The notes beneath the pieces are model-generated. The model was not told where the DNA came from. It ran no database searches and worked only from the letters and a program-made list of their open reading frames with translations. Below, piece after piece: positions 16,000 to 25,388 of a stretch of DNA of 64,000 nucleotides. Position 1 is the stretch's first letter, and the number at the start of each line of letters is the position of its first letter. The DNA lies in the NCBI GenBank assembly GCA_965279095.1, contig CBDIHH010000001.1:66913-130912 (forward strand), in the 5' to 3' direction. This stretch comes from CBDIHH01 sp965279095. GTDB lineage: Bacteria > Pseudomonadota > Alphaproteobacteria > Caulobacterales > Caulobacteraceae. A program made the translations under genes and the position numbers.

Positions 16000-16097
16000 A
16001 GGCGGGATGTCGCCGATGCGGTCGGTCGGCGCAAGCCGGGATTGACGGCGGCGATCCGGTTGGGGAGGCTGGGCGCCTGCCCCGAGGAGCCCCGGCC

Positions 16098-16706
16098 ATG
16101 AGCGACGAGATCACCTTCTACTACAATCCCCGATCGCGGGCCCAGATGGCCCACTGGATGCTCGAGGAGGTCGGCGCGCCCTACAGGACGGTGTTGATGG
16201 ACCTGCAGGGCGGCGACACCCGCAAGCCCGAGTTCCTCGCGGTCAATCCCATGGGCAAGCTGCCGACCATCGTCCACAAGGGCGTGGTGGTGACCGAGAC
16301 GGCGGCCATCATCGCCTATCTCGCCGACGCCTTCCCCGCCGCGGGCCTCGCCCCCGCCCTGGATGATCCCCGCCGCGGCGCCTACTACCGCTGGCTGTTC
16401 TTCGGCGCGGGCTGTTTCGAGCCGGCGCTGCTGGAGACCATGCTCAAGCGGCCCCCGGTGGAGAACAAGGGCATGCTCGGCTGGGGCAGCTATGAGGATG
16501 TCCTGTCGGCCCTGAAGCAGACCCTGTCGAAGGGGTCCTATCTGCTCGGCGAGCAGTTCACCGCCGCCGATGTCTATGTCGGCTCGGAGATCGGCTGGGC
16601 GATGATGTTCGGCGCCCCGGGGCTCAAGGGCGACCCGGTGTTCGACGCCTATGTCGCCCGCCTGCACGAGCGGCCGGCCTTCGCGCGGTCGTCGGCGCCG
16701 GCGTAG
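16098..16706 (+). CDS. Glutathione S-transferase family protein
   Basis: A 202-residue cytosolic GST. The thioredoxin-like N-terminal domain has YYNPRSRAQMAHWMLEE, the cis-proline segment NPMGKLPTI and the glutathione-contacting VVTETAAIIAYLAD; the all-alpha domain has LLGEQFTAADVYVGS, a conserved N-capping motif. Subclass and substrate are not evident. The gene is monocistronic; the Family F repeat starts at its stop codon. Confidence 0.93.
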   Translation: MSDEITFYYNPRSRAQMAHWMLEEVGAPYRTVLMDLQGGDTRKPEFLAVNPMGKLPTIVHKGVVVTETAAIIAYLADAFPAAGLAPALDDPRRGAYYRWLFFGAGCFEPALLETMLKRPPVENKGMLGWGSYEDVLSALKQTLSKGSYLLGEQFTAADVYVGSEIGWAMMFGAPGLKGDPVFDAYVARLHERPAFARSSAPA

Positions 16707-16818
16707 AGCACGTCAGGCGAAAGCGGAAACCGGTTTCGCCGCCCGACGTGCTCTAAGTGTTTGATTTAGAGCCTTTCTTATCGGTTCAAATGAATCCATT
16801 TGAACCGGAAAGGCTCTA
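16704..16818. repeat. Family F double hairpin
   Basis: Two adjacent perfect hairpins: TAGAGCACGTC (16704-16714) with GACGTGCTCTA (16745-16755), and TAGAGCCTTTC (16767-16777) with GAAAGGCTCTA (16808-16818), the second containing an inner CGGTTCAAATG/CATTTGAACCG stem. Both units begin TAGAGC and end GCTCTA, a dispersed alphaproteobacterial repeat style. It lies between convergent GST and pyridoxal kinase genes and overlaps the latter's stop codon, so it may end both transcripts. Confidence 0.85.
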
Positions 16819-17664
16819 GCCCAGGCGCTCCATGCGCACGGCGGCGGAGATGCCCTTCAGCCGCTGGCCCATGTCGATCACCGGCAGTTCCCCGAGGTTG
16901 CCGGCCGCCGCCGAGGCGATGGTCTCCACCAGTCCGCCGGCGGCGCGGGCCAGGGCGTAGGACAGGGGCTGTTTCTCGAGCAGGTGGGCGGCGAACAGGG
17001 CGGTGAGCAGGTCGCCGGTGCCGCTGGGGGCGCCGGGCGCGCGGGTGTGGGCGGCCAGCCAGGCCTCGCGGCGGTCGGCGTAGACGATACCGATCTCATG
17101 GGCGCGCATGACCGAGGACACCAGGGTGGCCTTGCCCAGCAGGCGCGCCGCCGCGACGGCCGAGGCCGGGTCGCGCACCGGGGTGTGGGTCAGCCGTTCC
17201 AGCTCCCAGGCGTTGGGGGCGACGATATCGGCGCGGGGGATCAGCTCGCGGGCGATGGCCTCGGCGACGTCGACCCCCACATAGAGGCCCTTGCCGGCGT
17301 CGCCCATCACCGGGTCGACGAGGATGGTCGGCTTGCGCCCGGCCTCGGGGTCGCGGGGCACGGCCCGCACCGCGTCGATGGCCCGGGCGGCGGCGCGCAC
17401 CTGGTCGGCCGAGGCGAAATAGCCGGTCAGCACCAGGTCGGCGCGGGCCAGCACCCCATTGGCCTCGATGCCGTCGATCATCCCCTCGAAGGTCTCCACC
17501 GGCACCGCCGCCCCGCCGGGCGCGCCCCAGCCGGGATGGCGGCCGAACAGCACCGTGGGCGCCAGCACCGCCTCGATGCGGAAGGCCGACAGGGCCAGGG
17601 CCTGGACGGTGCCCCCGACGCGGCTGGAGGCGACATGGCTGGAGAGGATGAGGGCGGTGGGCAT
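16816..17664 (-). CDS. pdxY: Pyridoxal kinase (PdxY-like)
   Basis: ATP-dependent phosphorylation of pyridoxal in the B6 salvage pathway. The 282-residue ribokinase-fold protein has ILSSHVASSRVGGTVQ at the N-terminus (the substrate-binding GYVG-type region), GYFASADQV, ILVDPVMGD, DIVAPNAWELERLT, and the anion-hole motif GTGDLLTALFAAHLL with the catalytic Asp. Length fits PdxY/PdxK. Its upstream region is the tandem repeat array, so its promoter must lie in 17665-17730 or beyond. Confidence 0.88.
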   Translation of the reverse strand: MPTALILSSHVASSRVGGTVQALALSAFRIEAVLAPTVLFGRHPGWGAPGGAAVPVETFEGMIDGIEANGVLARADLVLTGYFASADQVRAAARAIDAVRAVPRDPEAGRKPTILVDPVMGDAGKGLYVGVDVAEAIARELIPRADIVAPNAWELERLTHTPVRDPASAVAAARLLGKATLVSSVMRAHEIGIVYADRREAWLAAHTRAPGAPSGTGDLLTALFAAHLLEKQPLSYALARAAGGLVETIASAAAGNLGELPVIDMGQRLKGISAAVRMERLG

Positions 17665-17729
17665 GACGAAGCTTTGCTACACCGTCCAAACAAACAAATG
17701 ACTAAGGGATGGTTATCGGCGCCTGGCAG

Positions 17730-18523
17730 GCGGCGGCGCTGCCCCCTCCACCGCGGCGCTACGCTTGCAGGGGAGGAGAGGGCCGTCTTCTCCTCCCCCG
17801 CTTTTTGGCGGGGGAGGGGGACCGCGTAGCGGTGGAGGGGGCAGCGCCGCCACGTCCGGATAGGTCGCGTTCTGGCGCTGGACTCACCGACCGGCGGCGC
17901 AGCCCCCTCCACCACGCTTCGCGCGGTCCCCCTCCCCCGCGGCGCTGCGCTTGCAGGGGAGGAGAGGGCCGTCTTCTCCTCCCCCGCTTTTTGGCGGGGA
18001 GGGGGACCGCGTAGCGGTGGAGGGGGCAGCGCCGCCATGTCCGGAAAGGTCGCGATCTGGCGCTGGACTCACCGACCAGCGGCGCAGCCCCCTCCACCCC
18101 GCTTCGCGCGGTCCCCCTCCCCCGCGGCGCTGCGCTTGCAGGGGAGGAGAGGGCCATCTTCTCCTCCCCGCTTTTTGGCGGGGGAGGGGGACCGCGTAGC
18201 GGTGGAGGGGGCAGCGCCGCCATGTCCGGATAGGTCGCGATCTGGCGCTGGACTCACCGACCGGCGGCGCAGCCCCCTCCACCCCGCTTCGCGCGGTCCC
18301 CCTCCCCGCGGCGCTGCGCTTGCAGGGGAGGAGAGGGCCGTCTTCTCCTCCCCCGCTCTTGGCGGGGGAGGGGACCGCGTAGCGGTGGAGGGGGCAGCGC
18401 GGGGTTGTCCGGAGAGGTTGCGTTCTGGCGCTGGACTCACAACGCGCGGCGCAGCCCCCTCCACCACGCTTCGCGCGGTCCCCCTCCCCCAGTCGCTCGC
18501 TGCGCGAGGCTCCGGGGGAGGAG
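17730..18523. repeat. Tandem array of about 185-bp units made of Family A palindromes
   Basis: At least four units in direct repeat. The marker GACTCAC occurs at 17881, 18066, 18251 and 18434, giving periods of 185, 185 and 183 bp. Each unit contains CCCCCTCCACC, GCGCTGCGCTTGCAGGGGAG, the palindrome CTCCTCCCCCGC/GGGGGAGGGGGACCGCG, GTAGCGGTGGAGGGGGCAG, then a spacer with TGTCCGGA and TTCTGGCGCTGGACTCAC. Units differ by point changes and 1-2-bp indels. The region is gene-free; frames across it are repeat shadows. The array ends in a distinct half unit (AGTCGCTCGCTGCGCGAGGC). Confidence 0.9.
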
Positions 18524-18544
18524 TACCCTTATTCTGAACCCTTG

Positions 18545-18673
18545 ATCTCATGGTGGAGCGGAGCCTGTCGGGGCGGGTCACTCAAGGACGGCCCGCAGGG
18601 CCGCCGCGCCGCGGCCGCGCGAGCGCGGTCCTTGACTGACCCGTCCCGACAGGCAGGATTCTCGGCATGAGAT
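18545..18673. repeat. Family C long palindrome, copy 2
   Basis: Second copy of the palindrome seen at 6706-6840: outer ATCTCATG/CATGAGAT, main arms CCTGTCGGGGCGGGTCA and TGACCCGTCCCGACAGG, inner CAAGGACGGCCC ... GGTCCTTGAC. Both arms carry compensating differences relative to copy 1 (for example CCGGGCGCGGT versus TCGGGGCGGGT with matching changes opposite), so pairing is conserved. The 125 bp between it and the ahcY stop hold only the ahcY terminator. Confidence 0.85.
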
Positions 18674-18743
18674 GAAGGGGGTGATGGGGTGGAAAACAAG
18701 CTGGTTGGATAATCGAGGTCTAGCGCCGCCCAAAGTCCCCCAA

Positions 18744-18774
18744 CAAAAAAGCCCCCGGCGTCTCCGCCAGGGGC
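18744..18774 (-). terminator. Intrinsic terminator after ahcY
   Basis: On the minus strand GCCCCTGGCG pairs with CGCCGGGGGC around a GAGA loop, followed by TTTTTTG. It is placed 26 bp past the ahcY stop and is a strong rho-independent terminator for the leftward transcript. Confidence 0.93.
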
Positions 18775-18799
18775 CTCTCCGTAGACGCCGCGCAGCGTC

Positions 18800-20192
<1,393 letters not shown>

Positions 20193-20252
20193 CGCGGGCT
20201 CCTGAGGTTTTGTCGGGCTTCTATAGCGATGGAGCCTTAATCGAGCAATAAG

Positions 20253-20274
20253 GACATAAAGATATCTTTATGTC
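20253..20274. promoter_or_regulatory. Perfect 22-bp palindrome upstream of ahcY (SahR-type operator candidate)
   Basis: The half-site GACATAAAGAT is followed directly by its exact complement ATCTTTATGTC. It is AT-rich in a GC-rich region, 61 bp ahead of the ahcY start, and overlaps the stop codon of the CHAD gene. SahR, an ArsR-family regulator that senses S-adenosylhomocysteine, is known to control ahcY through palindromes of this general kind in Proteobacteria; that this is its site is inference. Confidence 0.6.
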
Positions 20275-21821
20275 TTCCCCTTCCATGGGGCGCGCGCGTC
20301 GATGAGGGCGGCGAACTGGCCGGCCACCTTGTCGAGCAGGCCGGCGGTGTCGGCGACCCTCAGCCCCACCACCAGGCCCGCGGCCGTGGCGGCGGCGGGA
20401 GGCGCCCCGGCGGACAGGCGCTGGGCCCGGCGGCGGGCGATAGCGATGTCGTTCAGGGCGCCGAGGCTGTCCTGCAGGGCCGCCAGGCGCCGGCCGAAGG
20501 CCTGGCCGCGCTTGCGGGGGAACAGGGGCGCGAAGAACGACAGGCCGTAGCGAAGGCCCTTGGCGGCGATGCGCAGACGGTGCCGCTGCTCGGGCCCCAG
20601 CGCGTCCAGGCCCGCCCCGCGTCGCTTCACCTTGCGCCGGGCCTTGGCCAGGGCGTGGCGCGCCAGGTCGACGGCGGGCTGATCGCGCGCGGCCGCGCGG
20701 CCCGCCCGCCGGCTGGTCAGCCAGGCCCCCGCCTCGATCCATTCGGCCACAAGCAACGGCAGGGCGCGGCCGCGATCGGAGTTGAGGGCCGCCACCGCCT
20801 GGTCGTAGGCCTTGGACGTGGCGCGGCGCACCTGGTCGCCCAGGGCGTCCAGACCGGGGTCGGCGCCGAGGATCTCCACCGCCGGTTCAAAGGTCTCGGC
20901 CATGAACACGTCCAGGTCGCGGCCCTCGTCGAGCTGGCCGGCCAGCCACTTCAGCTCGGCCTTGACCCGGCCGGCCTCCGCCTCGTCCAGCAGGGGCTTG
21001 AACAGGGACAGGGCGGCGCGCAGCCGGCGCAGCCCGACGCGCAGCTGGTGGAGGGCCTCGGAATCCCGGTTCTCGCGGACGGCCAGCGCATGGATCAGCA
21101 GCCGCGTCAGCTCGCCCCGGGCCACCGATTGCAGGGCCTCGCCGGCGGTCATGTGGTCTTCCATGGCGCCCCTGTCCGGTTTCAGGGCGGGGTCCTGCGC
21201 GAGCAGGCCATAGCCCAGGTCCGCCTTGGTCTGCAGGGTCAGGCGAAGGGGCGCGGCGGCGGCCAGGGCGCGGGCCAGCCGAAAGAGGACGGCGGGGCGG
21301 CCCCGCTTGAGCTCCAGCTCCAGTTGCCGCACCGGCGCCCGGGCGCCGTCGGCCCCTTCGGTCTCGCCGAGGTCCAGGCTGATCTCCACGACGCCGCCGC
21401 GGTCCGTGACGGTGCGGATCTGCCGGTCGACGCGGTTGACGAAGACCGGCCGCAGGGGGCCGGCCCTGCCGAACGCCTTCCTGAACGGGGTCCGGCCGGC
21501 GGCGTCGAGGTCTGGGGCCGGGCCGGCGACGGGACCTTCATATTCGCCCCGATCGAACAGGCCGCCGCCCTCGCCGGCCTTGATCGTCTGCACGAACAGG
21601 CCGTCGGCCTCGCGCACCCGCAAGGTGAGTCCTGCCTGACGCAGGGACAGGTCGTCATCGTCGAAATAGGTGGAGACCAGGGCGGCCGTGTGGACAGGGG
21701 CGCCCAGGCTGTCGAGCATCGCCTGGATCAGCGGCAGGGCCTGGTCGTCGAAGGCGAACTTGATCTCGACCTCGCGCGGCGGCGTCTCGCCCTCGACTGG
21801 CCGGCCGTCGTGCATGCCCAT
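20268..21821 (-). CDS. CYTH-CHAD domain protein (inorganic triphosphatase/polyphosphate-binding)
   Basis: A 517-residue two-domain protein. The CYTH domain (residues about 15-215) starts with REVEIKFAF, a form of the ExExK signature, and has STYFDDDDLSLRQAGLTLRVR typical of triphosphate tunnel enzymes. The CHAD domain (about 225-510) is helical and rich in His/Arg: ALHQLRVGLRRLRAAL, and HRLRIAAKGLRYGLSFF, its two conserved basic helices, which bind polyphosphate. Start at ATG 21821 is 5 bp after the ptsH stop. Function in vivo may be triphosphatase or phosphate-granule association. Confidence 0.9.
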   Translation of the reverse strand: MGMHDGRPVEGETPPREVEIKFAFDDQALPLIQAMLDSLGAPVHTAALVSTYFDDDDLSLRQAGLTLRVREADGLFVQTIKAGEGGGLFDRGEYEGPVAGPAPDLDAAGRTPFRKAFGRAGPLRPVFVNRVDRQIRTVTDRGGVVEISLDLGETEGADGARAPVRQLELELKRGRPAVLFRLARALAAAAPLRLTLQTKADLGYGLLAQDPALKPDRGAMEDHMTAGEALQSVARGELTRLLIHALAVRENRDSEALHQLRVGLRRLRAALSLFKPLLDEAEAGRVKAELKWLAGQLDEGRDLDVFMAETFEPAVEILGADPGLDALGDQVRRATSKAYDQAVAALNSDRGRALPLLVAEWIEAGAWLTSRRAGRAAARDQPAVDLARHALAKARRKVKRRGAGLDALGPEQRHRLRIAAKGLRYGLSFFAPLFPRKRGQAFGRRLAALQDSLGALNDIAIARRRAQRLSAGAPPAAATAAGLVVGLRVADTAGLLDKVAGQFAALIDARAPWKGKT

Positions 21822-21826
21822 GGCCG

Positions 21827-22099
21827 CTACTGCTCCTCGTCGAACCTCGCCTGCACCAGCTCGACCAGGGCGTCCAGGGCCGCCTCGGCCTGCGGGCCTT
21901 CGGCGACGATCTCGATGGACGAGCCCTGACCGGCCGCCAGCATCATCAGCCCCATGATAGAGCGCGCGTCCACCGTCTGTTCCTCGCGGCTGACCATGAT
22001 CTCGGCGTCGAAGGTGGAGGCCAGCTTGACGAACTTGGCCGACGCCCGGGCGTGCAGTCCCCGGGCATTGCAGATGTCCACCGTCCGCCGATGGGTCAT
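21827..22099 (-). CDS. ptsH: Phosphocarrier protein HPr
   Basis: Phosphotransfer protein between enzyme I and EIIA. The 90-residue protein has active-site His16 in NARGLHARASAKF and regulatory Ser47 in DARSIMGLMML, the residue phosphorylated by HPr kinase. I start it at ATG 22099, which overlaps the EIIA stop by ATGA; an upstream in-frame start would run inside the EIIA gene. It belongs to the regulatory alphaproteobacterial PTS, not a sugar transporter; no EIIB/EIIC lies nearby. Confidence 0.95.
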   Translation of the reverse strand: MTHRRTVDICNARGLHARASAKFVKLASTFDAEIMVSREEQTVDARSIMGLMMLAAGQGSSIEIVAEGPQAEAALDALVELVQARFDEEQ

Positions 22100-22500
22100 T
22101 TCTCGCCCGTCAGCACATAGGAGGCGACCGAGATGTATTTGCGGCCCGCCTCCTGGGCATAGGCGACGCACGATTGCAGCGGCTCGCGGCCGCGCACGCT
22201 GGCCAGCTTGATCAGCATGGGCAGGTTCAGGCCGGCGATGACCTCGGCATGGGTCTGTTCCATCACCGAGATGGCCAGGTTCGAGGGGGTGCCGCCGAAC
22301 ATGTCGGTCAGCAGGATCACCCCCTGGCCTTCGTCCACGGCCGCGCAGGCGCGCAGGATGTCCTGGCGCCGGCGCTCCATGTCGTCCTCTGGGCCGATGC
22401 ACACCGAGATCACCCCGCGCTGCGGGCCGACCACATGTTCCATCGCGAGGACGAATTCCTCTGCCAGGCGACCGTGTGTGACGATCACGAGCCCGATCAT
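22096..22500 (-). CDS. PTS EIIA component, mannose/fructose family
   Basis: A 134-residue EIIA of the mannose (ManX/EIIA-Man) fold. The phosphorylated residue is His9 in LVIVTHGRLAEEF; further family features are VILLTDMFGGTPSNLA and INGLNLPML-type GLNLPMLIKLAS. It stands alone without permease subunits, as in alphaproteobacteria where this EIIA acts in regulation together with HPr and HPr kinase. It is sandwiched between hprK (10 bp) and ptsH (4-bp overlap). Confidence 0.93.
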   Translation of the reverse strand: MIGLVIVTHGRLAEEFVLAMEHVVGPQRGVISVCIGPEDDMERRRQDILRACAAVDEGQGVILLTDMFGGTPSNLAISVMEQTHAEVIAGLNLPMLIKLASVRGREPLQSCVAYAQEAGRKYISVASYVLTGEK

Positions 22501-22510
22501 AAGCGACCTT

Positions 22511-22984
22511 TCAACCGGGTTCCCCCCGCGGCTTAGCCGCCGCCGCTAGATAGCCTCCTTGAGGCGCTTGTCCAAGAGAGCCGAGCGCCCGAATCAGTTT
22601 CGCCGGCGCGGAGGCCTCCACCGCCGCCAGTCGCAGCAGCGGCACGGGGCCGCCGCACAGGTCGATGGCCTCCGGTTCCGGCAGGCGATCCAGCGGGGCC
22701 TCGCAGCGCACCGCCAGCACCACCTCCGCCAGGGCAAGGGGCGCCTCGGCGACGACGCCCAGGCCGCGCACCTCGATCAGGCCGGCGATGGCCTCCGGGC
22801 AGGCGGCGAACAGTCGCCCCGCCGAGCGCCACAGGCGGGTGCGATCGTCGGACACCAGGCGGAACCCCCGTCCGAGCAGCCGCAGGGCCAGGTCGCTCTT
22901 GCCCGAGCCGGAGGGCCCCTGGATGAGCACCCCGCGCCAGCCCCGGGCGGTCCACTGGGCCACGCAGCCCGCATGCGCGATCAT
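22511..22984 (-). CDS. hprK: HPr kinase/phosphorylase, short alphaproteobacterial form
   Basis: Phosphorylates HPr on its regulatory serine. The 157-residue protein contains only the catalytic domain, as in other alphaproteobacteria (the Firmicute enzyme is about 310 residues). P-loop GPSGSGKSDLALRLL at residues 23-37, then GFRLVSDDRT, and the signature GLIEVRGLGVV. ATG at 22984 overlaps the chvG stop (ATGA), so the envelope two-component system and the PTS are translated from one message. Confidence 0.93.
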   Translation of the reverse strand: MIAHAGCVAQWTARGWRGVLIQGPSGSGKSDLALRLLGRGFRLVSDDRTRLWRSAGRLFAACPEAIAGLIEVRGLGVVAEAPLALAEVVLAVRCEAPLDRLPEPEAIDLCGGPVPLLRLAAVEASAPAKLIRALGSLGQAPQGGYLAAAAKPRGEPG

Positions 22985-24564
22985 GGCCGCCCGTCCGGCA
23001 GGGCCAGGATGAACCGGGCGCCGGCGACGCCGCCGTCTCCGTCGCGGTTCTCCGCCCAGATATGGCCGCCATGGGCGTCGACGATCTGGCGGGCGATGGA
23101 CAGCCCCAGGCCGGAATTGCCGCCGAAGGCCCGGCCCTTGGGGCGGGAGGTGTAGAAACGCTCGAACACCGTCTCCAGATTGTCGGGCGGAATGCCCGGA
23201 CCGTCGTCCTCCACCGTCACCACCACCTGGCGGCCGACGTGGCTCAGGGACACCCGCACCTCCCCCTCCGGCTGGCTGAAGGAGCGGGCGTTGTCGATCA
23301 GATTGCGGAACACCTGGCCGAGCGGCCCCTCGCGCCCCAGCACATACAGGGGCTCGGCGCGGTCGGCGGTGAAGCGGACCGCGGGGTCCCCGGGCTTGGC
23401 CGAGGCGTTGTACAGGCTGACGATCTCCGACAGCAGGCGGCCGAGATCCAGGGGCTGGGGCGCATCGCGCGACAGCTCGCTGTCCAGCCGCGAGGCGTTG
23501 GAGATGTCGGTCACCAGCCGGTCGAGGCGGGCGACGTCGTGGTTGAGGATGCCCAGCAGCTTGGTCCGACCGGCGGGGTCGGTGACCAGCGGCAGGGTGT
23601 CCACCGCCGAGCGGATGGAGGTCAGCGGATTGCGGATCTCGTGGGCGACATCGGCGGCGAAACGCTCGATGGCGTCCATGCGCTGCGACAGGGCCGCGGT
23701 CATGCTCTCCAGGGATCGCGCGAGGTCGCCGATCTCGTCCTGACGTCGGGCCACCCGGGGCAGGGAGATGGAGCGCGCCCGCGACAGCCGCACCCGGTCG
23801 GCGGCGCGGGCGAGGCTGAGCACCGGCCGGGCGATCATCCGGCTGAGCAGCAGGGACGACACCAGGGTGGCCGCCACCGCCATGGCGATGAACGGCAGCA
23901 GGGCGCGGCGCTGGGCGGCGATGATGGCGTCGACATCGCCGGCCTCCAGCGTCAGCACGCCGAGGACGGCCTGCACCCGCTGGATGGGCACCGACACCGA
24001 GACCAGCCGCTCTCCGTCGGGGCCGCGGCGCACTCCGGTGACCGCCTGGCCGCGCAGGGTCGCACGGACCTCGTTTTCCAGGGCCACCCGGGCCAGTTCC
24101 ACCCGCTCGGGGTCCCGCTGCGGCTGCTCCGCCTCGAAGGGGATGCGCAGGTCGCCCTTCTTGCGCACCGGCGGCAGTTGATCCTCCTCGACCCGGTCGG
24201 CGATCAGGTAGCTGTCGGCGATCAGGCGGCCCTGGGCGTCGAACAGGCGGGCGCGCTGGGAGCGGGGAATGAACAGCAGCTGCAGGATGTCGGCGGCGCG
24301 GTCCGCCTCCAGCATCGGCTCCGGCGATCCCCGGGTGGCGCCGCCGCCGATGACGTTGGCGATCAGCTCGCCCTGGGTGGTGAGGCTGTCGATGCGCGCC
24401 TCGACCAGGCCGGAGCGCCGCTCATTGAGGATCAGCGCTCCGGCGACCAGGATCGCCAGGCCAAGCAGGTTGAGGGCGATGATGAGCCGGCCGACCCGCG
24501 ACCCGGGCAGGACCCGGTAGGGGCGGCGGGGCTCAGGATTCGCGGTACCGGTATCCGACGCCAT
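22981..24564 (-). CDS. chvG: Sensor histidine kinase ChvG
   Basis: Inner-membrane sensor of envelope/acid stress paired with ChvI. The 527-residue protein has TM1 near residues 27-47, a periplasmic domain (about 48-225, including ADILQLLFIPRSQRARLFD), TM2 near 228-248, a HAMP domain, the phospho-acceptor helix RFAADVAHEIRNPLTSIRSA near residue 300, and an HATPase domain with NLIDNA, DDGPGIP and GGNSGLGLSI. It overlaps the end of chvI by 32 bp. All catalytic motifs are intact. Confidence 0.94.
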   Translation of the reverse strand: MASDTGTANPEPRRPYRVLPGSRVGRLIIALNLLGLAILVAGALILNERRSGLVEARIDSLTTQGELIANVIGGGATRGSPEPMLEADRAADILQLLFIPRSQRARLFDAQGRLIADSYLIADRVEEDQLPPVRKKGDLRIPFEAEQPQRDPERVELARVALENEVRATLRGQAVTGVRRGPDGERLVSVSVPIQRVQAVLGVLTLEAGDVDAIIAAQRRALLPFIAMAVAATLVSSLLLSRMIARPVLSLARAADRVRLSRARSISLPRVARRQDEIGDLARSLESMTAALSQRMDAIERFAADVAHEIRNPLTSIRSAVDTLPLVTDPAGRTKLLGILNHDVARLDRLVTDISNASRLDSELSRDAPQPLDLGRLLSEIVSLYNASAKPGDPAVRFTADRAEPLYVLGREGPLGQVFRNLIDNARSFSQPEGEVRVSLSHVGRQVVVTVEDDGPGIPPDNLETVFERFYTSRPKGRAFGGNSGLGLSIARQIVDAHGGHIWAENRDGDGGVAGARFILALPDGRP

Positions 24565-25243
24565 AAAGGGTTTCGATCGCGTCGAACTCCGGCGCCACCA
24601 CCCGGAACTTCTTGCGCATGCGTTTGATGTGGCTGTCGATGGTGCGGTCGTCGACGTAGACCTGATCCTCGTAGGCCGCGTCCATCAGGTTGTCGCGGCT
24701 TTTCACGAAGCCGGGCCTTTGGGCGAGGGCCTGCAGCAGCAGGAACTCCGTGACGGTCAGCCTCACCGGCCGGCCTTCCCACAGGCAGTCGTGCCGGTCG
24801 GGATCCAGGGTCAGCTTGCCCCGCTTGATGGCCTTGGCGCCGACGTTGGCGGCCGTCGGCGGACCGCCGGCCTCGGCGTCCACGCCAGCCCGGCGCAGCA
24901 CCGCCTTGACCCGTTCCAGCAGCAGCCGCTGGCTGAAGGGCTTGTGGATGTAGTCGTCGGCGCCGAGGTTGAAGCCCAGCACCTCGTCGATCTCCTCGTC
25001 CTTGGAGGTGAGGATGATCACCGGCACCTCGGAGGTCTGGCGCAGGCGGCGCAGAACCTCCATCCCGTCCATGCGCGGCATCTTCACATCGAGGATGGCC
25101 AGGTCGGGAGGGTCGGTCTCCAGCCCCTGCAGGCCGGCGGCGCCGTCGTAATAGGCCGTGACCGTGTGGCCATGACTTTCCAGGGCCAAAGAGACGGAGG
25201 CGACGATGTTCTCGTCGTCGTCCACCAGGGTGATCTTCGCCAT
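24533..25243 (-). CDS. chvI: Response regulator ChvI (OmpR family)
   Basis: DNA-binding partner of ChvG. The 236-residue protein has a receiver domain with acidic pocket LVDDDEN (Asp8-10), phospho-acceptor Asp52 in AILDVKMPRMDG and Lys in HKPFSQRLL, and a winged-helix effector domain ending with RTIDSHIKRMRKKF and ETLYGVGYRYRE. I choose ATG 25243 (MAKITLVDDDENIV) with GAAGGA 8 nt before it; a longer frame to 25351 lacks family support. It is first gene of the leftward operon. Confidence 0.95.
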   Translation of the reverse strand: MAKITLVDDDENIVASVSLALESHGHTVTAYYDGAAGLQGLETDPPDLAILDVKMPRMDGMEVLRRLRQTSEVPVIILTSKDEEIDEVLGFNLGADDYIHKPFSQRLLLERVKAVLRRAGVDAEAGGPPTAANVGAKAIKRGKLTLDPDRHDCLWEGRPVRLTVTEFLLLQALAQRPGFVKSRDNLMDAAYEDQVYVDDRTIDSHIKRMRKKFRVVAPEFDAIETLYGVGYRYRES

Positions 25244-25353
25244 CGCGATCCTTCGTTCACTCGCCGACCCAGAGCTGGGGGCCGCCCGGGACGCCGCAAT
25301 CTCAGCTTCTACGCCGCCAAGCTGAATAGCGCCTGACAAAAGCGGTCGCATGT

Positions 25354-25382
25354 GGGCGGGCGGCCTGCGCGGCCGCCCGCCC
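25354..25382. terminator. GC-rich hairpin between chvI and the outer-membrane protein gene
   Basis: Perfect 11-bp arms GGGCGGGCGGC (25354-25364) and GCCGCCCGCCC (25372-25382) with a 7-nt loop, a few bases beyond the stop of the leftward outer-membrane protein gene. There is no T-run, so it is only a possible transcription end. Confidence 0.35.
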
Positions 25383-25388
25383 CGCGCG

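Noticed and set aside
17730..18523. CRISPR array
   Set aside because: Unit length of about 185 bp, near-identical spacers and no cas genes; it is an ordinary tandem repeat.
17759..18581. Several overlapping frames of 130-190 codons in the tandem array, on both strands
   Set aside because: They repeat with the 185-bp period, are Pro/Arg/Gly-rich and lack starts with ribosome-binding sites; they reflect the repeat, not genes.
20193..20252. SAH or SAM riboswitch in the ahcY leader
   Set aside because: Only about 75 nt separate the CHAD stop and ahcY, and I find no pseudoknot-like pairing of the known SAH class; the palindrome explains the signal better.
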